Positions 22,988-30,467 of a stretch of DNA of 56,798 nt are shown piece after piece. The stretch is from a virus: positions 1-56,798 of the IMG/VR virus record IMGVR_UViG_3300044624_003242. One strand, written 5' to 3'. Under the pieces are notes generated by a model. The model had not been told where the DNA came from. It made no database searches and saw only the letters and a program-made list of their open reading frames with translations. The stretch's first letter is position 1; each line of letters begins with the position of its first letter. Made by a program: the position numbers and the translations under genes.

Positions 22988-23416
22988 TTAAAGTTTGTTT
23001 TTTATGTGTGATCCATGCACACGCACTTGAATGTGACCATTGTAGTAGTCATCTGATTCCAGTACCCGCCTGGAGAACTGTTCTCTGGCTTCTATGTACG
23101 AGCATTCGGATCGTGATCGACAGTAGTATAATATTTCGCGTCGGAAATTGTCTGTGCCTTGCTGTGTGATATCTTCTGTGAGATTTGGGGAGCTGCCGTA
23201 GTATTGTTGCCAGTCAGAATCTATTTTACTTCGAATTTTTTTACGCTTCTTGTTGCCATTCTTGAGTTTTACAGTTTTATAAGTTGTTTTTGAAAACTTT
23301 GCTAATTTTTTCCCCACATACATGCGCCCGGTAACAACATTGGTAATAAGATAAACAAATCCAACGCAATCCTCGGGCAGTTCGACTACTTCTTGTCCAT
23401 TGTGGTACCATGTCAT
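22988..23416 (-). CDS. GIY-YIG domain protein, T4-like phage conserved
   Basis: A compact protein (142 residues from the ATG at 23416; a longer start at 23437 gives 149). VGFVYLITNVVTGRMYVGKK is the GIY-YIG core, followed by a basic segment (KNGNKKRKKIRSKIDSDW), QQYYGSSPNL and a helix with the likely catalytic Glu (YIEAREQF). Unlike the homing enzyme at 20605 it has no NUMOD repeats. Similar proteins occur near the recombination genes of T4-like cyanophages, so it may be a resident nuclease for DNA repair or host DNA breakdown. It is the last gene of the minus-strand block. Confidence 0.7.
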   Translation of the reverse strand: MTWYHNGQEVVELPEDCVGFVYLITNVVTGRMYVGKKLAKFSKTTYKTVKLKNGNKKRKKIRSKIDSDWQQYYGSSPNLTEDITQQGTDNFRREILYYCRSRSECSYIEAREQFSRRVLESDDYYNGHIQVRVHGSHIKNKL

Positions 23417-23454
23417 GCGTATAGTTATGCAATACATCTATTGTCCAAATAAAA

Positions 23455-24483
23455 TTACCACTCGGTTGTGTGATCCAAGTCAGATAAACGTGATGCTGTG
23501 CATTTAGTAGTACACTCCATGCTGTCAAATTTTAAAAATTCTGTAGTCCAAAAAGAGTCATTGATAATTTCAGAAAATGTTTTTGTATTGAGATTGAATT
23601 TTTCTTTTGCTTGTTGTAACCAGTTGCTGTTATGTTCGTATCTGTTAGCAGTCCAGCAGCAAGGAAAAAACTCGCCGCGACTGTTTAAAAATACTCCTTT
23701 ATTTCCTATCAAACAAATGCCTGAAAACTGTGCTGCCTGTTGTAATTGTGTTGCTCTCTGTAAAAATAATACTTTTAGTTCTTTTCCAGGACGTATTTTG
23801 CTGCTCAAGGATATTAATTGACGTTCAAATCTGTGTCCTGCTGCTACCAAGGAAGCATCAGTGGGTTCCAGCAAATCATTGCTGCCATAGGCAACTGGGT
23901 ATTTACTGCCGAACTTAGTGCTTTTTGTCAGCTGATACAAATCAAATCCAAGATCACCGGCAACCTGCTGTTGATGAAGAATTTGATTCTGATTGAATCT
24001 AAATGCTATAGAAGCCCAAGTTCGATAAGTGCTACAGTTGTGAGCAAAGAAAGTCTTTATGCCTTGCTCGATACTGAGCCAATCAGAATTAATTCGATAC
24101 TTTTCGTTACTGAGTTGATCCCAACCATCGATACTCCAGTTAATCTCGTCACGCTCATTTAACACACCAGCTAACTTAGTCCACCATTCTGCGGATTTGT
24201 AACTTCCGTTAGTTACAATAACTAAGTTCATAGCAGGATTAATTTCTTTAATCCACTGGCATATATCTACAAAGTCTTTACAGTATACAGGATCGCCGTC
24301 ATTACCGCAAAATGTTATTTTCCGAATTTGTTTTATAGTTTCACTGCCAATTTGTGTTTTGAAGAATTCCAATGATAACTGTTGATTCAACAAAGATTCT
24401 GCTGCTTCTGCTCTGGGACATCGCGGACATTTCAATGCACAAATACTACTGGCCTCAATATGCCAGTGATCCCATGCTAGCAT
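23455..24483 (-). CDS. Radical SAM enzyme (first of three)
   Basis: A radical SAM protein of 342 residues from the ATG at 24483, chosen because AAGGAAG stands at the right distance and the ATG overlaps the stop of the preceding gene; an upstream ATG at 24504 gives 349. The [4Fe-4S]/SAM motif is C-x3-C-x2-C in SICALKCPRC. FCGNDGDPVY is the glycine-rich strand that follows. The C-terminal part has further Cys (GICLIGN, FFPCCW, MECTTKC) placed like a SPASM/twitch auxiliary cluster. Such enzymes modify peptides, RNA or sugars through a 5'-deoxyadenosyl radical. It is closely similar in plan to the preceding gene, suggesting a duplicated pair. Confidence 0.85.
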   Translation of the reverse strand: MLAWDHWHIEASSICALKCPRCPRAEAAESLLNQQLSLEFFKTQIGSETIKQIRKITFCGNDGDPVYCKDFVDICQWIKEINPAMNLVIVTNGSYKSAEWWTKLAGVLNERDEINWSIDGWDQLSNEKYRINSDWLSIEQGIKTFFAHNCSTYRTWASIAFRFNQNQILHQQQVAGDLGFDLYQLTKSTKFGSKYPVAYGSNDLLEPTDASLVAAGHRFERQLISLSSKIRPGKELKVLFLQRATQLQQAAQFSGICLIGNKGVFLNSRGEFFPCCWTANRYEHNSNWLQQAKEKFNLNTKTFSEIINDSFWTTEFLKFDSMECTTKCTASRLSDLDHTTEW

Positions 24484-25370
24484 AGTTGCACTTCCTTTTG
24501 CCATTGATTAGAAAAGTTTGTTGAGTTGTTCCTACTAGAACATGCAGATTGACACACTGGATGAGGCACTGATTGCCACGATTTTTGTATGTCATTAAAA
24601 TCTAATTCCGTGTGTATTTTTGTATTGCCTAACCAGCAACAAGGATTAACTACTCCTCTGGCATCTATATAAATGCTGCGTTCTGTTAGAGCATGACACT
24701 TTATAGTTCCAGATAACTGGTCGACTGATTGCCATTGATCTGGCAGTGCTAATCCGTTAGCCAACGGTCTTTTGGATATTTTGGCACGAAACCAACTGAA
24801 TCCCATTTCCTTGGCCAATTTTTGTGCTTGATCTACTTGATGTTGATTGTGCTGATATACCAACATATCCCAATGCGCAGAACCTCCGGCGTCGATGAAT
24901 GTCTGTGCATTTTCCACAACTTTGTCCCAGACAACGCCACGACGGTAAATGTGATTAGTATCGGCTAATCCGTCGATGCTGAACACAACATAGTCACGCG
25001 ATTGGTTGAGTATGACGGCCAATTCTTGCCACCAATCTCGATTGCGAAGACCGCCATTGGTGTTCATGCCCAGAGTAACGGCAGGATTGATAGAACGTAG
25101 GTAACGATACAACTCCAGTGTGTGTTGTCCTGCAGCAGGATCTCCGTAGTTACCACATGTAAACATCTTGTCGAGATTCAACAAGACAGCAGGATCGATC
25201 GCAGTAGATAATTGTTCTACAGTTAAATGACGTTGATCACTAGCATCAAACGCCGGGTCAGTAACACGACTGCACAAAGGGCACGATGCTTGACAAACAT
25301 CTGTTGGCTCTACATGCAAGACTCTTATGTCACGCAACATCGATATCGGTGTTGTAACTGGTAAATCCAT
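24477..25370 (-). CDS. Radical SAM enzyme (second of three)
   Basis: A 297-residue radical SAM protein. The cluster motif is DVCQASCPLC (C26, C30, C33), followed by FTCGNYGDPA and TLGMNTNGGLRNRDWW. C-terminal IKCHALTERSIYIDARG, VNPCCWLG and CQSACSS supply Cys for a SPASM-like auxiliary cluster. The start at 25370 overlaps the end of gp46 by 41 bases; an internal ATG at 25340 would reduce this to 11. The substrate is unknown. Coupling to gp46 and to the next radical SAM gene by overlaps indicates a single transcript. Confidence 0.87.
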   Translation of the reverse strand: MDLPVTTPISMLRDIRVLHVEPTDVCQASCPLCSRVTDPAFDASDQRHLTVEQLSTAIDPAVLLNLDKMFTCGNYGDPAAGQHTLELYRYLRSINPAVTLGMNTNGGLRNRDWWQELAVILNQSRDYVVFSIDGLADTNHIYRRGVVWDKVVENAQTFIDAGGSAHWDMLVYQHNQHQVDQAQKLAKEMGFSWFRAKISKRPLANGLALPDQWQSVDQLSGTIKCHALTERSIYIDARGVVNPCCWLGNTKIHTELDFNDIQKSWQSVPHPVCQSACSSRNNSTNFSNQWQKEVQLC

Positions 25371-27093
25371 TTTCTTTAATGACTTTTAAAATATTCTCCA
25401 CACGTCCAGCCAATTCGTCTCTGTGACTGACTAGCCAAATACTCTTGTGGCGTTCTCTGCTCATTTGTTTTAACAAGCCTAAACTGTTTTCGACACCTTG
25501 TGTGTCTAGTCCGTTGTCGATCATTTCGTCAATAAACAACAAGTTGATAGGTTGATATAGACTTTCAAACACATCTCTGAATGCCCAGCTCATGCTCAAG
25601 ATCAGGCGATTGCGTTCGCCTCGGCTGAGATTATCAAAATCCAGTTCTCTGCCCAGCTCTTCGATGCTGACTGTAAGATCGTTTTGAAATACCACTGTAT
25701 GCGGCAAGCCGATGCGATCCAGATAGTGTGTGAGTCTTGAGTTGAGATAACTGAGATTTTGTTCAATGATTTTTTTACGTATAAAAGAATCCTTGCTGGT
25801 CAATAATTTGAGCAGGAACTCTTGATGTTCTTGCAGCCTTGTCAAGTCGTTCATGTGATCGTAGCTGACTTCCTGCAGGGCCTGTTGCTGCATGTCTTGG
25901 ATCTGTTCGGCATAGGGATCTGAATCTTGACTTCTAGTGGCCAGTTCTTTTTTCAAACTTTCCAAGCTGTTGCGATGGTTGAGTGCATCTTCCAATGTGT
26001 CATAAAACACACGTGGTGCTGTTCCTAGTTCACCAAGATCTTCCAGTTCGTTTTCGTGCTCCATCTGTTGTGTATTATTGGCCAGCAATTGCAAGGCAGT
26101 TTCTTGCAACGAAGCCTGCTTGCTGTTGCGAATTTCGTCTTGCTTGTGGTCGTGAATGTCTTGTCCACACGCATAGCAACGATGGGCATCTAGCGCAGCA
26201 ATCTCTGCTTTGAGTTTGGCAACCAACTTTTCCAACTTGGCATCGTCGCTTTGTATACTTCTGATCCAGCGAGAGTGTTCATCGATAGATTTTTTCTTGG
26301 CATGAAATTGTTCTAGATCGCGGTGTGCTGCAACTTCGGCGTCAATGTCGATGTGCTCTAAACTAGAAATGCCCAAGTTCAGTTTTTCAACATCTTCGTT
26401 GCGTTTAGCAGTCCACATACGCTGCCGCTTGTACAAGCTTTCGATCTGTTCTTCGATGCGCTTGTTGGCTTCTTGTACAGCACGTATACGAAATTCTTCT
26501 TGCTGGATTCCGTCCTTGGTGGCTTTGTTTAGTTCCTTGATACGATCAGCACGTTCGCTTAACAAGGTAATGCCCAGCAGTTGCTCAATTAGAGTACGTT
26601 GTTCGTTGGCTTTTAAACTGAGAAACGGTTCTGTATAAGTGTTGAGAGCCAGGATGTGCTTGAACATGTCGTGGCTAAGACCCAGTGTGTGTTCGATAGC
26701 ATCTTGTGTTTCTCGACTGTCGCCCTGTGAGTTATCGGTGATCGCTTGCTCTTTATGATCCACATAGAACTTCAATACATTGGGTTTACGACCGCGTTCG
26801 ATTCGATACTCCTGGCCTCTGACTGCAAAGTCCAAACTGACCAGCATGTTCTTGCCGTTGGTCTTGTTGACTAAGTTGTCTTTGCGAATGTTACTAAGGG
26901 CAGTGCCATACAAGGCATAACTTAAAGCATTGATGATTGTGGTCTTGCCGGTGCCGTTTCTACTACCGTCGCCACCAAGATCTAGATTTTCACCTAACAC
27001 CAGAGTAAGATCGCGCCGATCAAAGTTAACGCCTTGTGTAGCATTACCTACACTCATAAAATTCTTAACAGTTAAATTTTTAATTTTGATCAT
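25330..27093 (-). CDS. 46: Recombination nuclease ATPase subunit gp46 (Rad50/SbcC-like)
   Basis: A 587-residue SMC-like ATPase. Walker A is in RNGTGKTTIINALSYALYG (about 45-63). Long coiled coils flank a zinc hook CYACG (about 307-311). The ABC signature is LSRGERNRL and Walker B is INLLFIDEMIDNGL, followed by the His of LVSHRDE. With gp47 it forms the exonuclease that resects ends for recombination-dependent replication and degrades host DNA. In T4 it neighbours gp47; here a radical SAM gene and 85 bases lie between them. Confidence 0.96.
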   Translation of the reverse strand: MIKIKNLTVKNFMSVGNATQGVNFDRRDLTLVLGENLDLGGDGSRNGTGKTTIINALSYALYGTALSNIRKDNLVNKTNGKNMLVSLDFAVRGQEYRIERGRKPNVLKFYVDHKEQAITDNSQGDSRETQDAIEHTLGLSHDMFKHILALNTYTEPFLSLKANEQRTLIEQLLGITLLSERADRIKELNKATKDGIQQEEFRIRAVQEANKRIEEQIESLYKRQRMWTAKRNEDVEKLNLGISSLEHIDIDAEVAAHRDLEQFHAKKKSIDEHSRWIRSIQSDDAKLEKLVAKLKAEIAALDAHRCYACGQDIHDHKQDEIRNSKQASLQETALQLLANNTQQMEHENELEDLGELGTAPRVFYDTLEDALNHRNSLESLKKELATRSQDSDPYAEQIQDMQQQALQEVSYDHMNDLTRLQEHQEFLLKLLTSKDSFIRKKIIEQNLSYLNSRLTHYLDRIGLPHTVVFQNDLTVSIEELGRELDFDNLSRGERNRLILSMSWAFRDVFESLYQPINLLFIDEMIDNGLDTQGVENSLGLLKQMSRERHKSIWLVSHRDELAGRVENILKVIKENGFTSYNTDIDVA

Positions 27094-27178
27094 GGTCTTT
27101 TTCTAAGGCTATTTTGTAATGTTGATGCAACATGTTTTTAACTGCATCAATTCAGAAGACTTATGTATAGTTAAATTT

Positions 27179-28318
27179 TTAATTCGAGTTATCATGTAAA
27201 AATTTTATTAATTCAGGAAACGTGTCAGACATATTTAAATTTCTTCTCTCATCCAAGGGCCCGAGAAAATTCAATAGTGATCGACCATTGACTGTTGATA
27301 CTCGCTGATTCAAATTCTCAACAATGTTTTTAATAACCGGATGATTTATGTGCTGTATTCTGCTTAAAATCCAAGATTTAACGCTGGCATCAAAATTGTA
27401 CAAGTTTAGAACAGCAGGTTGATCGAGCATGTTAAAAAATAATTTTAAATCATAAGATTGACAATAATCTAAAATTTCTTCTATGTACCCAATGTTTAGT
27501 ATACTAACTGTAGTGATGATTGTCAATTCTAAATTAGGCACACTGTTTCTTAGATTTTGATAAAATCTAACATTTGAATTTAACTCATCCCACTTGGCAG
27601 GAAATCTTAGATATTCAAATTGTTTACCAACACCGTCGACGCTGATGTTTAATTCGACAGCTTTAAATTTGTGCCAAAACAATAGCTGTTCGGTTGGTAA
27701 TCGTGTTCCGTTTGTGTTGTACTTGATTCTAATATGTTGTGCATGGTTGTTGTCAACCAACCATTCTAATAACTCGGCTTGCTGATCTATGCACATCATA
27801 AAAGGTTCGCCGCCAATGAATTCAATTGCACCTACTGTACTGGCATGATCTCTGAGATTCTGCCAGACATCGGAGTCCTCTGACAGCAACACAGCAGGCA
27901 TGACCGGCAGATTAAATTTTTTATTTTCACTTGCCCAACCCGTGCTATATTGATCGTTGCAGCTGGTACACCTAAGATTACAATGATTTCCTAGTCGTAG
28001 ATAATATTCGACAAATTTATTAGCCGGCTTGATTAAATCTTTGTTTAAAATTTTAAAAATTTTGTCATAAGTTTTATTGTCGCGTTGTCGTTTGCTGACA
28101 TGACCACTCTGCTCTTGCCTCCAACAAACACTGCATTCGGGTATTTTTTCCCCATCGACAATACTTTTCTTAATTGACTTTAACTCTTCGCTGTTTACAT
28201 ATTCATCAACGGTGTTATATTTGAATACATTTTTAAACAAGCAACACGGATTCATTCCTTCGTTGAACTTAGCATGTAATGTAATCCACGGATTAACACA
28301 AAAAGTATCAAGGTTCAT
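27179..28318 (-). CDS. Radical SAM protein with N-terminal twitch-like Cys cluster (third of three)
   Basis: A 379-residue protein. The radical SAM motif is NHCNLRCTSC (C113, C117, C120), with FIGGEPFMM and YNTNGTRLP following. N-terminal Cys at NPCCLF (25-26) and PECSVCW (62, 65) form a twitch-type auxiliary cluster placed before the core, unlike the other two enzymes here. It overlaps gp47 by four bases (ATGA) and precedes gp46, so it is inserted inside the recombination operon. It is more AT-rich than gp46 and gp47, which suggests separate acquisition. The substrate is unknown. Confidence 0.88.
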   Translation of the reverse strand: MNLDTFCVNPWITLHAKFNEGMNPCCLFKNVFKYNTVDEYVNSEELKSIKKSIVDGEKIPECSVCWRQEQSGHVSKRQRDNKTYDKIFKILNKDLIKPANKFVEYYLRLGNHCNLRCTSCNDQYSTGWASENKKFNLPVMPAVLLSEDSDVWQNLRDHASTVGAIEFIGGEPFMMCIDQQAELLEWLVDNNHAQHIRIKYNTNGTRLPTEQLLFWHKFKAVELNISVDGVGKQFEYLRFPAKWDELNSNVRFYQNLRNSVPNLELTIITTVSILNIGYIEEILDYCQSYDLKLFFNMLDQPAVLNLYNFDASVKSWILSRIQHINHPVIKNIVENLNQRVSTVNGRSLLNFLGPLDERRNLNMSDTFPELIKFLHDNSN

Positions 28319-29331
28319 AAGTTTTGATATATTTTTAGTAGTAGTTTAGGATCATAGAACTCACTTTCGATGGCAGTGATCTGATCTGTAACAATTTGGT
28401 CCACGCTTTCAAATTTGACCTCGCCTGGAGCCATGTCGGTGTCAACAGCAGCACTCTTGCTGGGTATCAGGGCCATTTCTCTCAGATGGTAGTCCTTGAC
28501 AAATGTTTCCTTGATAAAATTAGCTTCTTCGTAACTGATCTCAATGTCCAGTTGAACACGCACATGCATGCCAGGTGATAACAGATTGTCTGCATTATCA
28601 ATCACCTGACTCAAGCCGTACACTCGATATAACGGTTGTCCAGGCCAAGCATGATAAACCGGCTCCGAACCCCAGTCCAGCACCATCATGCCACGTGCAT
28701 CATCGCCGGCGTCGGCAAAGTTGTGGGGAAAACAGTTACCGATATAGTTGATGTTTTTCTTTTGCTGGCGAAGATGAAAATGTCCACTGAACACAGACTC
28801 AATGCCGCTGAAGCTGTCAACCTTGACTTCGCCGTGATCGGGCATTTCCACCATGGCATTCATCTTGAAGTGCGGCAACTCAAAGTGCCCAAACACATAT
28901 TTGGATGATAATTTTGGTATACGCTTGTAATCGTCGCCCACTAACCACGGAGCAATTACAACATCTCCCGATTGAAACCAGTCGTTGACAATTTGTATAT
29001 TGGGCAAGTGTCTAGCCCATTCGGCACCGTGTATGTCACGCCGATCTCGGTAGTAGAGATCGTGATTGCCCGGGATAAAATAAAATTGATCGAATGCAGC
29101 CGACAGCTTTTCTAAAGCTCGCAAGCTGAAGTTCAGGGTCTGCAGATTGATACTGGCTCGATGGTGATGCCAGTCGCCCAGAAACATGCCAGTTTCGCAA
29201 CCGTTTGCTCGAGCAGTGGCAATAAACCAATCGATGAATTGTTCGCAGTCTTGATTGTGCAGTAGACTGTTGCTCTTGAGACCAAAGTGTATGTCGGTGC
29301 AAACTGCTACTTTTCGAAATAGATTACTCAT
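28315..29331 (-). CDS. 47: Recombination nuclease subunit gp47 (Mre11/SbcD-like)
   Basis: A 338-residue metallophosphoesterase (T4 gp47: 339). The two-metal motifs are in order: CTDIHFG, FLGDWHHH, IPGNHDLYY, VFGHFELP and FSGHFHLRQ. It pairs with gp46 to process DNA ends. AAGGACACA gives the ribosome site. The 75 bases upstream contain overlapping palindromes (29357-29382). It is followed by a radical SAM gene through an ATGA overlap. Confidence 0.96.
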   Translation of the reverse strand: MSNLFRKVAVCTDIHFGLKSNSLLHNQDCEQFIDWFIATARANGCETGMFLGDWHHHRASINLQTLNFSLRALEKLSAAFDQFYFIPGNHDLYYRDRRDIHGAEWARHLPNIQIVNDWFQSGDVVIAPWLVGDDYKRIPKLSSKYVFGHFELPHFKMNAMVEMPDHGEVKVDSFSGIESVFSGHFHLRQQKKNINYIGNCFPHNFADAGDDARGMMVLDWGSEPVYHAWPGQPLYRVYGLSQVIDNADNLLSPGMHVRVQLDIEISYEEANFIKETFVKDYHLREMALIPSKSAAVDTDMAPGEVKFESVDQIVTDQITAIESEFYDPKLLLKIYQNL

Positions 29332-29356
29332 TGTGTCCTTGATGACGGATGCCAGG

Positions 29357-29382
29357 AATTGTACAATTGTAACAATTGTACA
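29357..29382. promoter_or_regulatory. Overlapping palindromes upstream of gp47
   Basis: AATTGTACAATT is a perfect palindrome (29357-29368). Together with the next bases TGTACAATTG-TAA-CAATTGTACA forms a 10-base inverted repeat (29360-29382). It lies between gp55 and gp47 and could be an operator or an RNA hairpin. Confidence 0.5.
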
Positions 29383-29406
29383 CCCTGATAGTCAAGCAGT
29401 TAGAGC

Positions 29407-30351
29407 TTATTGCTGTCGAGCGTCTTCTTGGGCTTGGAAATCAGCTGGATCAAGCACAGTGACCGGTCCCGGCTGTTGATGCGGTTTTCCTGAATTCTGT
29501 CGAGTCCAGCTAGGATTAAGCCCGTTCATTTCTAGTATATCATCACGAATGTTTTGCATTTTCTTTTCAATATTTAAGATACGAGTAAACGAATTGGTGA
29601 TAGCAGCAGTATAGTAGGCAAACGGGTTCTGGCTTTTGCTTTCGTCAAACTGCAGACCAATTTGACTTAACTGTAACAGGGCTTGACCACGCATTTCTTC
29701 GTTGTAAGTGTAGCCACGCCAATTGCTACGTGTGGCATAACGTTCACATAGTTTCAAAAACATTCTGGCCAGTTCGGCTGTCATGTCTCCGTGGTCGCGG
29801 CAGTATTCGCCTGTTTCTAAATCACCGCGCCAATGGCTTTTACCCACAAGATACGGGTCTTTATCTTCTGTAATACGATAATGATAAAACGGAGGAAAGT
29901 TTACACGCACATGAGTGGGGTCTAGTACAATTTCGTCTACAATATCGGCTAAGGGATCTTCTACCGGATCTTCTAGTTCCAGCATGTCTTTGAGTTGTTT
30001 CTTTTTGCCCACCGGTTTGGGTTCTTTTTTGGGTGCCCACGGTATGTGTTCCCAGCAGGTGATTCTAAACACTAGATCTGTGTTGGGTATTTTCTTGTCA
30101 TTGACAATTTCGCCTGTTTCTCGTTTGATACGATCAGCACGGTTGCGTCTGGCTTCAGCCACAGTGCGCTGATTGATTCGATCAAGGCTGGGCAAAATGA
30201 TATCATACTGATGATCTGTTACAGGGTCACGATAGGCGCAGTAGGTGTTCTTGCTGAGGTGAATCTGTTTCAGCAAATCTCTGTTGTTGAGATAATTGAC
30301 TCTGCCGGGTTTTTTAATTACGATTGTTGTTATGGGAGTTGTTGATGACAA
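29407..30351 (-). CDS. 55: Late transcription sigma factor gp55
   Basis: A 314-residue protein. Residues about 205-275 match T4 gp55 (185 residues): RSNWRGYTYNEEMRGQALLQ, SKSQNPFAYYTAAITNSF and RILNIEKKMQ, the sigma region 2-like part that recognises the TATAAATA element. The N-terminal 190 residues and the Pro/Gln-rich tail are extra. The start is TTG at 30351 with AGGAG eight bases before it; no ATG fits better. A sigma70-like promoter (30376-30403) precedes it, as expected for a gene read by host polymerase before late transcription. Confidence 0.9.
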   Translation of the reverse strand: MSSTTPITTIVIKKPGRVNYLNNRDLLKQIHLSKNTYCAYRDPVTDHQYDIILPSLDRINQRTVAEARRNRADRIKRETGEIVNDKKIPNTDLVFRITCWEHIPWAPKKEPKPVGKKKQLKDMLELEDPVEDPLADIVDEIVLDPTHVRVNFPPFYHYRITEDKDPYLVGKSHWRGDLETGEYCRDHGDMTAELARMFLKLCERYATRSNWRGYTYNEEMRGQALLQLSQIGLQFDESKSQNPFAYYTAAITNSFTRILNIEKKMQNIRDDILEMNGLNPSWTRQNSGKPHQQPGPVTVLDPADFQAQEDARQQ

Positions 30352-30375
30352 CTTGCTTCTCCTAATGGATTACTT

Positions 30376-30403
30376 ATTATAACACAATGTTGCCAAAAAA
30401 CAA
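30376..30403 (-). promoter_or_regulatory. Sigma70-like promoter for gp55
   Basis: TATAAT (30376-30381) with TTGTTT (30398-30403) at a spacing of 16 on the minus strand. This fits host-polymerase transcription of gp55-gp47-gp46 before late genes. Confidence 0.6.
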
Positions 30404-30438
30404 CAGGTATTTTTATAAACTTAGCCGTTTTTGATCTC

Positions 30439-30446
30439 GATAAATA
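30439..30446 (+). promoter_or_regulatory. Late promoter motif GATAAATA
   Basis: It lies 21 bases before the ATG at 30468, back to back with the gp55 promoter. TCGATAAATAACACA is repeated at 38309 upstream of gp6. Confidence 0.7.
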
Positions 30447-30467
30447 ACACATAGGATAACGATACTT

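Noticed and set aside
27094-27178. Possible short peptide substrate (RiPP precursor) for the radical SAM enzymes
   Set aside because: The gap between gp46 and the third enzyme has only frames of 12-17 codons without a ribosome site; there is nothing to support a precursor.
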